Source: Lentzea cavernae
GTDB lineage: Bacteria > Actinomycetota > Actinomycetes > Mycobacteriales > Pseudonocardiaceae
Length of the DNA stretch: 64,000 nucleotides
NCBI RefSeq assembly: GCF_014653695.1
Contig: NZ_BNAR01000018.1
Location: 1 to 64,000, forward strand
Direction: 5' to 3'
This document shows, in pieces, positions 8,086 through 17,151 of this stretch (position 1 is its first letter; every line of letters starts with the position of its first letter). Position numbers and translations under genes: made by a program. Below the pieces are notes generated by a model. The model saw only the letters and a program-made list of their open reading frames with translations, was not told the DNA's origin and did not search any database.

Positions 8086-8526
8086 TCAGGCGCTGAAGTC
8101 CTTGCCGGGCAGCCACCCGTTGGGGATGTCCGTGACGCGCCACGTCGGCACCGAGACCTTCACCGTGCGGATCGGCGTGGCCAGGAACGGCGCCACCTCG
8201 GGCACCTTCGCCACGAGGTGCTGCCGCACGGCCTCGTCCTCGGCGCCCTCGACCACCACGGCCGAACCGCGCGCCTGCAGGAACGGCTCCATCGGCGACC
8301 CGGTCGACACGACCAGCGCCACCTCGGGGTTCTCCTTGATCGCCTTGAGCGTCCGGCCGCGCTCCTCCAGCACGAGCACCAGCGTGTGCGGGCCGTCCTC
8401 GGCGAAGTAGACGCCGCTCACCCACGAGCCGTCGGAGCCCGCCGTGGCGAGGAACATCGACTTGTGCGCGGCGAGCGTGCGGTGCAGCAGTTCCTCGACG
8501 GCGCTGCGCTGTTCAGTGGTGGTCAC
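8086..8526 (-). CDS. Pyridoxamine 5'-phosphate oxidase-fold (FMN-binding split barrel) protein
   Basis: About 146 residues. The pattern is that of a PNPOx-like split barrel: helix, then FLATAGSDGSWVSGVYF, LVLVLEERGRTLKAI and NPEVALVVSTG, as in small FMN- or F420-binding oxidoreductases of actinomycetes. The GTG at 8526 is preferred since GGAGGA lies four bases upstream. The in-frame ATG at 8538 (four residues longer) contains that same GGAGGA as its codons 2-3. Substrate and cofactor (FMN, F420 or haem) are not determinable. It starts a 252-base divergent region shared with the first TIR gene. Confidence 0.85.
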   Translation of the reverse strand: MTTTEQRSAVEELLHRTLAAHKSMFLATAGSDGSWVSGVYFAEDGPHTLVLVLEERGRTLKAIKENPEVALVVSTGSPMEPFLQARGSAVVVEGAEDEAVRQHLVAKVPEVAPFLATPIRTVKVSVPTWRVTDIPNGWLPGKDFSA

Positions 8527-8778
8527 TGAGTCCTCCATGAATTCGGTGATGCGCCCACCAGATCGGCCAGGAGTGCTCCCGCCTTTTGCTGATTCCACCG
8601 ATCGATACCGTCGCGGCGTGCTGATCACGTGGTGCGCCGCAATCTGAGTGACAAGCCACGACGCTGGCCCGAACGGATGTCAGATCATGGCCAGTTCGTT
8701 GTCATCCCGGCTCGGGCGGACGGCCCGGTCCTACTGTGCCGTGTGGCAGAACGAGGCGGGTCCCGGACAGAGGACGAC

Positions 8779-9213
8779 GTGTCAGCAGATTTCTTCGTGT
8801 CGTTCGCGAAGCACGACATCGACTGGGCGCGCTGGATCGCGGCGGTGCTGGAACTGGAGGGCCACACCGTCGTCTTCCAGGAGCAGGACATGCGGCCGGG
8901 ACACAACGTCGTGCGGCAGATGCAGCTGGGTGCGGCGGCGACGCGCACCATCGCCGTCCTCAGCCCCACCTACGCGGACCGGCCCTACCCGCTTTCGGAG
9001 TGGGCCGCCGCCTACGTGCGGGATCCTGCGGGGGTGGAGCGCACGCTGATCCCCGTACGGGTCAAGGAGTGCCGGCCACCGGGGCTGCTCGCGGCGATCG
9101 TCTACATCGACCTGGTCGGGACCGACAGGGACGAGGCGAAACAGCGACTGCTCAGGGGAATCGACATGGAGCGGCCCAAACCGACGGAGGAACCGCCTTT
9201 CCCGGGAGGGTGA
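8779..9213 (+). CDS. TIR domain protein 1
   Basis: A 144-residue stand-alone TIR domain: DFFVSFAKHDIDWARWIA (strand A and helix A), a central TIAVLSPTY strand and SEWAAAY, where Glu74 is at the position of the NADase catalytic Glu in bacterial TIRs. The closing segment is TLIPVRV, CRPPGLL, YIDLVG. Bacterial TIR proteins hydrolyse or convert NAD+ and act as defence effectors or signal generators. The GTG at 8779 follows AGGA at about five bases. It is the left edge of the Hsp70/GTPase island and ends exactly where the convergent second TIR gene ends (palindromic TGATCA). Confidence 0.88.
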   Translation: MSADFFVSFAKHDIDWARWIAAVLELEGHTVVFQEQDMRPGHNVVRQMQLGAAATRTIAVLSPTYADRPYPLSEWAAAYVRDPAGVERTLIPVRVKECRPPGLLAAIVYIDLVGTDRDEAKQRLLRGIDMERPKPTEEPPFPGG

Positions 9214-9660
9214 TCAGCGCGGGAACAACCCGGGCCGGTCTCCACCACCGGGACGGGTGCCGTCGATCCCGGTGATCAGCTTCGCAGCCGCCCGCGCTCC
9301 GTCCAGGCCGACGAGGTCGATGCACCGCAGATCCCCCAGCAGTCCTCCCGGCCGGCAGTTGGCGACGCGGACTGGGATCAGCGTGCGGCGGACGCCCGCG
9401 GGGTCGGCATCCCACGCGGAGTGCCACTCGGCGGCGAGCTCGGCGTCCGCGAGGTAGGCGGGGGACAGCACCACGACGGTTCGGCGGGACAGCCGCACGG
9501 CCTCGTCGAGCCGGTGGACCCTGTTGTGCCCCGGAGCGAGGTCGCGGACCTCCACCCGGACGTCGTGGCCCGCTCGCTCCAGGTGGAACGCGATCCACTC
9601 CGCCCAGCTCCGATCGGTTTCAGAACACGAAACGAAGAAATCCCAGAGCATCTGTTCCAT
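9214..9660 (-). CDS. TIR domain protein 2
   Basis: About 148 residues and paralogous to the convergent TIR protein 1: DFFVSCSETDRSWAEWIA, TVVVLSPAYL, AEWHSAWDADP (Glu at the expected catalytic position), TLIPVRV. The domain fills the whole protein. Three in-frame starts are possible: GTG 9699 with AAGG nine bases away, ATG 9660 and ATG 9651. 9660 is used because homologous TIRs begin only a few residues before the WDFF strand. Its 5' end lies within about 70 bases of the divergent Hsp70 gene, so the two may share a promoter region. Confidence 0.85.
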   Translation of the reverse strand: MEQMLWDFFVSCSETDRSWAEWIAFHLERAGHDVRVEVRDLAPGHNRVHRLDEAVRLSRRTVVVLSPAYLADAELAAEWHSAWDADPAGVRRTLIPVRVANCRPGGLLGDLRCIDLVGLDGARAAAKLITGIDGTRPGGGDRPGLFPR

Positions 9661-9731
9661 CCGGCTGCCGAATAGTTCACCACGCGCTTCGAGTGGCACA
9701 ATAGTCGGCCTTCACGAGACTTGGGATGTAG

Positions 9732-11291
9732 ATGACCGTCTACGGCATCGACCTCGGAACAACATATTCCTGCATCGCGCGAATCGATGAGGCGGGAAAG
9801 CCTCACGTCATCCGGAACGTGACCGGTGACGAGTCGACGCCGTCCGTGGTCTTCTTCGAGACGCCTTACAACGTCGTGGTGGGGAAGGACGCCAAGAACG
9901 CGGCGCTGAGCGATCCGGAACTGGTCGTGTCACTCATCAAACGGGACATGGGCAAGGCGGGCGTGTCGCTCGACTTCCACGGCGTCGAGTACACACCCGA
10001 GAGCATTTCCGCGCTCATCCTGAAGGAGCTGGCGAAGTCCGCTTCCGACGCGGGGAACACGGTTCAGCAGGTCGTCATCACCGTGCCCGCGTACTTCGGT
10101 GTGGCCGAGCGCGAGGCGACCAGGACCGCAGGCGATATCGCCGGGCTCACCGTGGTCAACGTGGTGCCGGAACCGGTCGCGGCGGCACTGTACTACGGGG
10201 TGCTCAACAGCGGCGTCAACAGGACCGTGCTGGTCTACGACCTTGGTGGCGGCACCTTCGACACCACCGTGATCCAGCTGGCAGGGGACGACGTGACGGT
10301 GGTCTGCACCGACGGTGACCACGAACTGGGCGGAGCGGACTGGGACGACAAGCTGGCCGGTCTGCTCTGCGAGCGGTTCATGGACGAGCACCCCGGCTCC
10401 GGGGCGACCGAGGACGAAGCCTTCCTGCAGGACGTCGGACTTGTCGCGGAGGAGCTGAAGAAGGCGCTGAGCACCAGGCAGAGCAGACGGCAGCTGGTGC
10501 AGTTCGAAGGCCGCAAGACGATGATCGAGATCAGCAGGCTGGACTTCGAACAGGCCACCGCCGAGTTGCTGGGCCGGACCATGGACATCACCGATCGCAC
10601 CCTGGCGCTCGCCGCGCGGCGCGGCGTCGAGCAGTTCGACGAGGTCCTCCTGGTCGGCGGTTCGACCCGGATGTGCGCGGTCGCCGAAGCATTGCGGACG
10701 CGCTTCGGGTTCAGCCCCAAGATGCACGAGCCCGACCTCGCCGTGGCGAAGGGCGCGGCGCTGTTCGCCCTGACGGAGTCGCTGAAGCTGAACGGGAACG
10801 ACGCCGGCCGCCTCGGCGTCTCCGGCGCGGTCGTGGAGGCGGCCGCCTCTCGCAACGTCACCATCGTGACGCCGCGTGCATTCGGCATCGCGGTGGTCGA
10901 TCCCGCGCACCCCGACGACGACGACCGGTTCCTGGTGACGCACCTGCTGGAGGCCAACACGCCGCTGCCCGCCCAGCAGACCGAGCAGTTCCGCACGTCC
11001 GGGCACGACCAGCGCGCCATCCTCATCCAGATCTGGGAACAGGCGGGCGCGATCGCCTCCCGCCAGCCCGAGCACAACAAGCGGATCGGTGAGGCTCTCA
11101 TCGACAGGCTGCCGCCTTTGCCGAAGGACTCCCCCGTGAACGTCACGTTCAAGATGGACGAGAACGGGATGCTGCACGTCACGGCCCAGGACCTGCGCAC
11201 GAACAAGACCGCGGTCACCGAGATCAAGATCGGCGATCTGACCAGGCAGCAGATGGCGGCGGCGAAGGACGCGGTCGCCCGCCTGTCCTGA
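9732..11291 (+). CDS. Hsp70 family protein 1 (lid-less)
   Basis: 519 residues against about 620 for DnaK. The nucleotide-binding domain is intact: GIDLGTTYS at residues 5-13, AYFGVAEREAT, VPEPVAAAL, DLGGGTFDTT near 171, and LVGGSTRM. A short beta-sandwich-like substrate domain follows, but the C-terminal helical lid and the EEVD-like tail are absent. It is about 60-70% similar by eye to the second Hsp70 at 17152. It lies among TIR and CHAT genes, not with dnaJ, which points to a dedicated role as an ATP-driven switch. It converges on the giant TIR-CHAT gene with only 13 bases between stops. Confidence 0.93.
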   Translation: MTVYGIDLGTTYSCIARIDEAGKPHVIRNVTGDESTPSVVFFETPYNVVVGKDAKNAALSDPELVVSLIKRDMGKAGVSLDFHGVEYTPESISALILKELAKSASDAGNTVQQVVITVPAYFGVAEREATRTAGDIAGLTVVNVVPEPVAAALYYGVLNSGVNRTVLVYDLGGGTFDTTVIQLAGDDVTVVCTDGDHELGGADWDDKLAGLLCERFMDEHPGSGATEDEAFLQDVGLVAEELKKALSTRQSRRQLVQFEGRKTMIEISRLDFEQATAELLGRTMDITDRTLALAARRGVEQFDEVLLVGGSTRMCAVAEALRTRFGFSPKMHEPDLAVAKGAALFALTESLKLNGNDAGRLGVSGAVVEAAASRNVTIVTPRAFGIAVVDPAHPDDDDRFLVTHLLEANTPLPAQQTEQFRTSGHDQRAILIQIWEQAGAIASRQPEHNKRIGEALIDRLPPLPKDSPVNVTFKMDENGMLHVTAQDLRTNKTAVTEIKIGDLTRQQMAAAKDAVARLS

Positions 11292-11304
11292 CGCCCTGAC
11301 CGGC

Positions 11305-14300
11305 TCACACCGACGGCGCCACGACCGCGGGCACGCTCGACACACCGGACGGCAGCGGCGCCAGTTCGCGCACCACGTCGTCGATCGAAGGCCCGACCCG
11401 CGCCACCAGGCGGTCACCGGAAGCGATCTCACCGTCGGAGGCGCGGCGGCGGCGCAGCCACAGCAGTTCGGTGAGCGCGGCATCCGCCGCGCGGACGAGG
11501 GACGGATCGCCGCCGAGCAAACCCTGAGCGGCGTCGAACGTGGCGGGTACGCGCAGCTCCTCGGCGAGCACGGCAGCTTCGGCCAGCTGCACCCGGTCGC
11601 CGATGGTCGCACCCCACGTCCAACGGACGTGCATCGCCATGAGGTAGTCCTTCTGCCGTTCGCTGATCGCGAGCGCCGCCTCGAACTCGCTGATCGCCTC
11701 GTCGATCTTCCCCTGGCGCGCGGCGACCAGCGCCAGGTGCAGCCGGCAGTCCGCCAGCAGGGAGTGCACACCGGTGGTGATCGCGAGCCGCCGCGCGTGG
11801 TCGTAGCTCTCCCACGCCACGTCGAGGTCGTCCTCGGCACCGGCCCCGTCGCCCGCGAGCAGCAGGCCGACCACCGAGGACGCGGACGGGGGCAGGTCCT
11901 CGGCGATCCACCCGGCTCCGCGCATCACCGCGATCGCCGAGCGACGGCCGCTCGTGAACAGCACCCAGCTGAGGGACACGAGCGTGGTCAGCACGTCGGC
12001 GAACCGGCCGCGTACGCCGAAGATCTCCTCCGCGGTGGCCAGCGCCCGCACAGCCTCGGTGCGGGCGCCGAGTTCCGCCAGGCACCGGCCGCTCTGGCGG
12101 AAGAGTTCCGCGTGCAGGTCCGGCGCACCGACCTCGGCGATGACCTCCGCGCACTCGTCGTACAGTGCCATCGCCTCGGCGGCGTCACCCTGCTCGAAGA
12201 GCAGGTCCGCCTTGCGGATCAGGCCCTCGGACACGAGCCGGGGATCATCCTCCGAGACGGCGAGAGCCTTGTCGTACCAGTCGGTGGCGTCGTCGACGTC
12301 ATGGCGGGAACGGGCGATCAACCCCAGGGCCAGCATGCACACCGCGCCACCGCGGCGGCTGTTCAGCGCCATCGCGCGATCGACTCCGCGCCGGAACAGC
12401 TCCTCCGCCCCCTCGATGTCCTCCAGCCGCAGCCGGACGAGCGCCAGCTGGATCGCGAACCCCATGGCCAGCAGGTCGGCGCTGACGGCGAGGCCGTTCT
12501 CCAGCACCGTCGCCGCCTCCTGCAGCAGTCCCGCGCTCGCGAGCACGCCGCCCAGCACCAGCTGGGCGGTGCCGGTGAGCATCGGTTCCATCACCACCGA
12601 CCGCCGCAACGACTCGCGCGCGGCGCCGAGATCGCCCTGAGCCGCCCAGATGCGCCCGAGCTGCTGGTGGGCGACCGCCTGACCGCGGCGGTCGTCGAGT
12701 TCCTCGGCCAGCTCGATGAAGTACTCGTACGTCTCCCGCGCGTCGCTGAGCTTGCCCAAGTGCAGCAGCACCTCGCCCTGCAGCTGGACGCAGACGGCGT
12801 GCAGCCCGACGTCCCTGACCGCTTCCGCGTGCTCGCTCGCCTCGGCGAGGTGCTCCTCCGCCTGGTCGAACATTCCACGCACCACGCATACCGCACCCAT
12901 CTGGAGCAACGCCGCCGCGACCACGCGCCGCACGTCGACATCGGCGGCGGCCACCTCCTGGGCGTGCAGCTCGTGCCGCTCCGCCTCGGTGTGTTCACCG
13001 CATGCGCGGGCGAGCGCCGCGAGGTCGGAGTGGATGGTGACCGAGTTGGTCTCCTCTCCGATCTCCTCGGCGACCTCCAACGCTCCGACGCTGAACAGTT
13101 CCGCCTCCTCCTCGTCGCTGCGAGCGAGCCCGAGCCCGCCGAGTCGCTGGTAGCAGCCGGCGAGCACGATCCGCGCGTCGAACCGCTCCGCGATCGCGCG
13201 GTCGCCGGCGACCTTGATCGCCTCGCGGTACGCCTCCTCCGCGCCCTCCGCGTCGTCGGCCAAGTGGGCGATCGTGCCGAGCTGCTGGAGTCCGGCGGCG
13301 ACGGCGACCAGGTCACCCGAGGCCTGGGCGATCCTCTGCGCACGCAGCTGGGCACTCCTGGCCTGCTCGAACTCACCGCGGCGCAGCGCCACCACGGACA
13401 TCCGGTGGTGGAACGGCCGTGTCCGCGGGTCCTCGGCCCCGACCACGGCGAGCGTCTCGGCACAGAGTTGCCGTTCCCAGTCCAGCGCACCGATGCGGTC
13501 GAGAACCGCGCACATCCGGGCGCTGACCGCCATCGCCTGACCCGTCATGCCGGCGGCCCAGCTGTGGTGCCGTGCCTCCTCCATCGCGACCAGACTGACG
13601 AACAGGTCGATCTGCCACAGGCCCGCCCGCCACCGGTGGTAGGCCGCCGCCCTGCGATGAGCCTCCGCGAGCCGGCCCGGCTCGGCCAGCCCGGTGAGGG
13701 CGTCAGCGGTCCAGCGGTGGACCATGAACCCGTCGCTCGACGGCGTCAGCAGGGTGAGTCTCGTCAGTTCGGCGCACGCCTCGGTCAGCTCGGCACGTTC
13801 GGCCGGCAGCAGAGCCGCCAGATCGGTGTTGATCTGGGCGTGGAGGGCGGGGGAGAGCGGCAGGTCGGCGAGGGAACGAGCGGTGCCGAGCCGTTCGGCC
13901 TCGCGCAGGCGCACATATGCGGCGCGCAGCCGGTGGCGTGCGGCCGGGCCGGGTTCGGCGTCGGGTGCGACGACCCAGGCGAGCCCCTGGGCGTCGACCG
14001 GCTGGCGGTAGACCGAGGCCGCGATCAGGAGCTCGGCCGCGGCCGGAGAGGTGTCGGTCAAGCCGGCGAACAGGTCCTCCACCAGCACGTCGGAAGCGGC
14101 GATCGCCACCGTCGTGGCGATCGCCGTGTCCAGGTCCTTGCCGTCCTCGCGCCACCACGCGGCGCCGCCCGTCAGCCTCTCGATGCGCTTCACGACGGTG
14201 TCGAAGTGCGCGCCGGAACCTCGTGCCGCGGTGTCGCGCTTGCCGCCGCGCATCACGGCGTCGAGGTACTCGAGCGCGCGTGGATGGCCGCCCACGGCCT

Positions 14301-16506
14301 GGTGAGCGCGTCGCGCGTCGTCGGGGCTCAGCCTGTCGAGCGCGGGCAGCCGGTAGATCAACTTCCTGGTCTCCGCCAAGGACAACGGGCCCAGGTGGTG
14401 TGTCACCAGACCCGCGGGTTCCGGGGCGAAAGGCACTCGTGCGGTCATGATCAAGCGTGCGGGGGTGCGCAGGCCGAGCCAGGCGGGGACCAGTTCGGGC
14501 AGGTCGGCATCTCCGGCGTCCTGGTCGAGCGGGTCGCCCGCGGGGTCGTCGAGCAGCAGGACCACCTCGGCGCCGAGCCCCGGCAGCACGTGCTCGTCCA
14601 GGTCGTCGAGCCTGTCGCGCCACGGCTCCGCCTGGTCGAGCAGGAAGTCGAGGTCCTCGCGCCGCATCCCCCGCCGGCGCAGCGCCTTGGCGATGCCCTT
14701 GAGAACCTGGTCGGGCTCGCACCTGCCGTGCACCGCCACGGTCAGGATCTGCCGCGACTCGTCGAGGTGGTGCACGAGTGCCGCGGCCAGAGTGCTCTTG
14801 CCGACTCCTCCCATGCCGTGCACGAGAACCCCGCGCACCTGCTGGAGTTGCCGCAACAGCTTGCGCAGTTCGGCGCGGCGCCCGACGAAGTCACCGATGC
14901 CGAGATCGGCGATGCCCTTTGCGAGCACCTTGCGGCTTCGGCCGTCGACGGGACCGATGTGGCCGGGCTCGAACAGCCGGTGCTGCCGGACCCGCTGGAA
15001 CAGAGCCGGTGTCGCCCACTCGGTGAACTGCCGTTCGGAGTCGACCTGCCTGCGCACGTCCGACACGGCGGCGAGCGGCTCCGGAGCCTCCTGGCCCGCC
15101 AGTTCGCCGTAGACACGGGCGAGGAACTCGGTGGCGTAGTCGTCGCTCACCGACGCCGTCATCGCGAGGACGGCGGGCACCCCGTGCTCGACGAGGCCCT
15201 GTGCCAGCCCGGGCATCGAGTCCGCGGACTGCGCGGTGCCGCACCCCGCGAGCACCACGAACGGGACCACCCGGCCCGGAACGACCAACTCCCTGACGAA
15301 GTCCCGGGTCGTGACCTCGTGCGCGCGGCCGTCGGTCGTCTCCAGCACCAGCGCGCCGGGCCGGGCGTGACACGAGATGTGCAGGACGTGGAAGTCCTCC
15401 TTGAGCGCCTCCCTGATCGCTTCGACAGACCCCCAGTTGAGGATGCGCACGTGCGCCTGCCGCCGCCGGGCTCCCTGCACCTGGTCGAGGATCGTCGCCA
15501 GCTCGTGCTCGTGGTCGAGCAGATCTCCTCCGCCGTCGTCCGGGCTCGCGATCACCGCCAGCACCCGCAACGGCCCTGGCACGTCCGTGCGCGCGGTCGG
15601 GCCGAGACCAGGGCGGTGGCGGTAGACGCCCACACCCGCCCGCAGCGCGAGCGGCTCGCCGTCGACGACGAGGCTCTCCCACGGCAGGTCGGAGAGTCCG
15701 GGAGCGACGTCGAAGGCGATGCGCGCGGCTCTTCCGGCGCGCGTCGACTCGCGCAGCCGGTCGGTCAGGGCCGTGGTGACGGGGGCCGGGAGGAACGCCT
15801 CGGTGAGAACGCGGCCGAACGCCCGCGCAGTGGCGTCGAGATCGCGTTGCGCGGTGGCGTGGGCGGCACCGTCCCGGAAGATCCGGCCAGAGGTGGTGCG
15901 GGCCTGCCGCAACTCCCACAACGCGTGGCGCACCCGGTCGGTCAGACCTCCGTGTGCCGCGACCACCTCCGCGGCGCCGGTCGTGAGCGTCGTCGAGGCC
16001 GGGCCGACCTGGATCGTCGTCCACAGCGGGCTGCTCGCTGTCCGGGCCTGGTCGGCAGGTACCAGCAACGAGACGTCGTGTTCGCGTGCGGGGCGCTCAG
16101 ACCTCAGTTCGGCGATCAGGCCCTGAGCGAGCGCGTCGAAGCTCGCGCGGTCCACAGCGGTGGCGAAGTCGTAGGCGCGCCAGGAGTTCAGCACCGGCGG
16201 CAGCACCGCCTGGTCGTCGCGCAGCACGGGAACCAGCCGGTGCAGCCCGCCCTCGAGCGCTTTGGTGGCGAGCGCCGCGTACTCCTGGGTCACCCGGAGG
16301 TCGTTCCTGTTGTTCGCGCTGCACACCACTATGCCGATGCCGGCGTCCGCGAGAGCTTCGTCGAGTCGACCGATCCGCGACTGGCCGGCCAGCACGTCGA
16401 TGTCGTAGAGGAAAACCGCGAAGCCTGCGGACGTCAGTGCGAAGTGGAGCTCCGCGGCGAATAGTTCATCCGCCTTGGAATATGAGATGAAAATCTGCAG
16501 CTCCAT
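11305..16506 (-). CDS. TIR-CHAT-STAND NTPase-TPR multidomain protein
   Basis: About 1733 residues. Domain order is as follows. TIR at residues 1-135 (MELQIFISYSKADE; Glu75 is the candidate NADase residue). CHAT caspase-like protease at about 190-515, with a His380 (ISCHA) and Cys422 (LAGCGT) dyad. STAND/NB-ARC-type NTPase at about 540-860, with Walker A GMGGVGKST at 564-572 and Walker B VVLLLDD near 648-654. A long TPR array follows to about residue 1700. The ATG at 16506 is chosen because the TIR strand begins at once; a GTG at 16563 would add 19 non-conserved residues. The layout is that of an NLR-like sensor with two effector domains. It is divergent from the GrpE-Hsp70-GTPase operon. Confidence 0.92.
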   Translation of the reverse strand: MELQIFISYSKADELFAAELHFALTSAGFAVFLYDIDVLAGQSRIGRLDEALADAGIGIVVCSANNRNDLRVTQEYAALATKALEGGLHRLVPVLRDDQAVLPPVLNSWRAYDFATAVDRASFDALAQGLIAELRSERPAREHDVSLLVPADQARTASSPLWTTIQVGPASTTLTTGAAEVVAAHGGLTDRVRHALWELRQARTTSGRIFRDGAAHATAQRDLDATARAFGRVLTEAFLPAPVTTALTDRLRESTRAGRAARIAFDVAPGLSDLPWESLVVDGEPLALRAGVGVYRHRPGLGPTARTDVPGPLRVLAVIASPDDGGGDLLDHEHELATILDQVQGARRRQAHVRILNWGSVEAIREALKEDFHVLHISCHARPGALVLETTDGRAHEVTTRDFVRELVVPGRVVPFVVLAGCGTAQSADSMPGLAQGLVEHGVPAVLAMTASVSDDYATEFLARVYGELAGQEAPEPLAAVSDVRRQVDSERQFTEWATPALFQRVRQHRLFEPGHIGPVDGRSRKVLAKGIADLGIGDFVGRRAELRKLLRQLQQVRGVLVHGMGGVGKSTLAAALVHHLDESRQILTVAVHGRCEPDQVLKGIAKALRRRGMRREDLDFLLDQAEPWRDRLDDLDEHVLPGLGAEVVLLLDDPAGDPLDQDAGDADLPELVPAWLGLRTPARLIMTARVPFAPEPAGLVTHHLGPLSLAETRKLIYRLPALDRLSPDDARRAHQAVGGHPRALEYLDAVMRGGKRDTAARGSGAHFDTVVKRIERLTGGAAWWREDGKDLDTAIATTVAIAASDVLVEDLFAGLTDTSPAAAELLIAASVYRQPVDAQGLAWVVAPDAEPGPAARHRLRAAYVRLREAERLGTARSLADLPLSPALHAQINTDLAALLPAERAELTEACAELTRLTLLTPSSDGFMVHRWTADALTGLAEPGRLAEAHRRAAAYHRWRAGLWQIDLFVSLVAMEEARHHSWAAGMTGQAMAVSARMCAVLDRIGALDWERQLCAETLAVVGAEDPRTRPFHHRMSVVALRRGEFEQARSAQLRAQRIAQASGDLVAVAAGLQQLGTIAHLADDAEGAEEAYREAIKVAGDRAIAERFDARIVLAGCYQRLGGLGLARSDEEEAELFSVGALEVAEEIGEETNSVTIHSDLAALARACGEHTEAERHELHAQEVAAADVDVRRVVAAALLQMGAVCVVRGMFDQAEEHLAEASEHAEAVRDVGLHAVCVQLQGEVLLHLGKLSDARETYEYFIELAEELDDRRGQAVAHQQLGRIWAAQGDLGAARESLRRSVVMEPMLTGTAQLVLGGVLASAGLLQEAATVLENGLAVSADLLAMGFAIQLALVRLRLEDIEGAEELFRRGVDRAMALNSRRGGAVCMLALGLIARSRHDVDDATDWYDKALAVSEDDPRLVSEGLIRKADLLFEQGDAAEAMALYDECAEVIAEVGAPDLHAELFRQSGRCLAELGARTEAVRALATAEEIFGVRGRFADVLTTLVSLSWVLFTSGRRSAIAVMRGAGWIAEDLPPSASSVVGLLLAGDGAGAEDDLDVAWESYDHARRLAITTGVHSLLADCRLHLALVAARQGKIDEAISEFEAALAISERQKDYLMAMHVRWTWGATIGDRVQLAEAAVLAEELRVPATFDAAQGLLGGDPSLVRAADAALTELLWLRRRRASDGEIASGDRLVARVGPSIDDVVRELAPLPSGVSSVPAVVAPSV

Positions 16507-16610
16507 TGTGGAAACGATGTCATCGCGCCTGTCCGCTCGTTGGCGCTGGCCATCAGTTGGCACTGAAATGGCAACTTATAGGTGAGTCCTTTGATGATAG
16601 GAAATTCCTC
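16507..16610. promoter_or_regulatory. Divergent promoter region of the island
   Basis: These 104 bases separate the TIR-CHAT gene (left) from the GrpE-Hsp70-GTPase operon (right). The stretch 16561-16610 is markedly AT-richer than the surroundings, with TTGGCA at 16557-16562 and TTATAG at about 16576-16581 as possible promoter elements, although their spacing is short. No clear operator dyad was found. Control of both arms from this one point is inferred. Confidence 0.5.
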
Positions 16611-17141
16611 ATGCTCCCCGCGCAGGGTCCGCCCGCCGAACAAAACCAGACCGAGCCGGCGGAACCAGGCGGTTTCGCCGAACTCTCGGAACGGCTGGGT
16701 GCCGTCGAAACGGCGGTGAGGGATTTCCACCGCCGCGCCGCGCATCGTGAAACGGTCATCGACCGGCTGCACGAGGAAAACCAGTCACTGCGCACCGGCA
16801 TGCGCCGGGAGGTGCTCGAACCCGTCGTGGCCGACCTCGTGCGGCTGTACGACGGGCTGGCCGGGCAGACCGGGCAGGCGTCGGGCGAGCTGTTCGCGAG
16901 TTTCGCCGACGACGTGGTGCTGGCGCTGGACCGGTGCGGGATCGAGGTGCTGACCGCACGGCGGGGCGAGGCGTTCACATCGGGCCTGCACGCCGCCGGC
17001 TCCGTCGAGGACTGCGCCGACCCCGCGCTGCACAACACCGTCGCGGTCCCGCTCCTCGCAGGGCTGCGCGACCGCGACACGGGCCGTATGCGGCGACTGG
17101 TGAAGGCGACGTTCTACCGCGCCATCGAGACCGAGGTCTGA
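16611..17141 (+). CDS. GrpE-like nucleotide exchange factor
   Basis: 176 residues. Residues 15-70 form a coiled-coil helix (LSERLGAVETAVRDFHRR, RETVIDRLHEEN). The rest follows the GrpE pattern of helices plus a small beta domain, ending in VKATFYRA. GrpE proteins release ADP from Hsp70. This copy heads an operon whose next gene is an Hsp70, so it is most likely the dedicated exchange factor for the two lid-less Hsp70s. The ATG at 16611 has AGGAAA eight bases upstream. No J-domain partner is encoded nearby. Confidence 0.8.
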   Translation: MLPAQGPPAEQNQTEPAEPGGFAELSERLGAVETAVRDFHRRAAHRETVIDRLHEENQSLRTGMRREVLEPVVADLVRLYDGLAGQTGQASGELFASFADDVVLALDRCGIEVLTARRGEAFTSGLHAAGSVEDCADPALHNTVAVPLLAGLRDRDTGRMRRLVKATFYRAIETEV

Positions 17142-17151
17142 GAGGAACGCA

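Noticed and set aside
11629..16464. A 1611-codon open frame on the plus strand
   Set aside because: It is antisense to the TIR-CHAT-TPR gene. Its composition is Arg/Gly/His-rich with no domain, as expected from the mirror frame of a high-GC gene.
9669..16469. Shared 11-mer CGAATAGTTCA near the 5' ends of two TIR genes
   Set aside because: In both places it is the complement of Glu-Leu-Phe codons and lies in non-equivalent positions, so it is not a convincing regulatory site.
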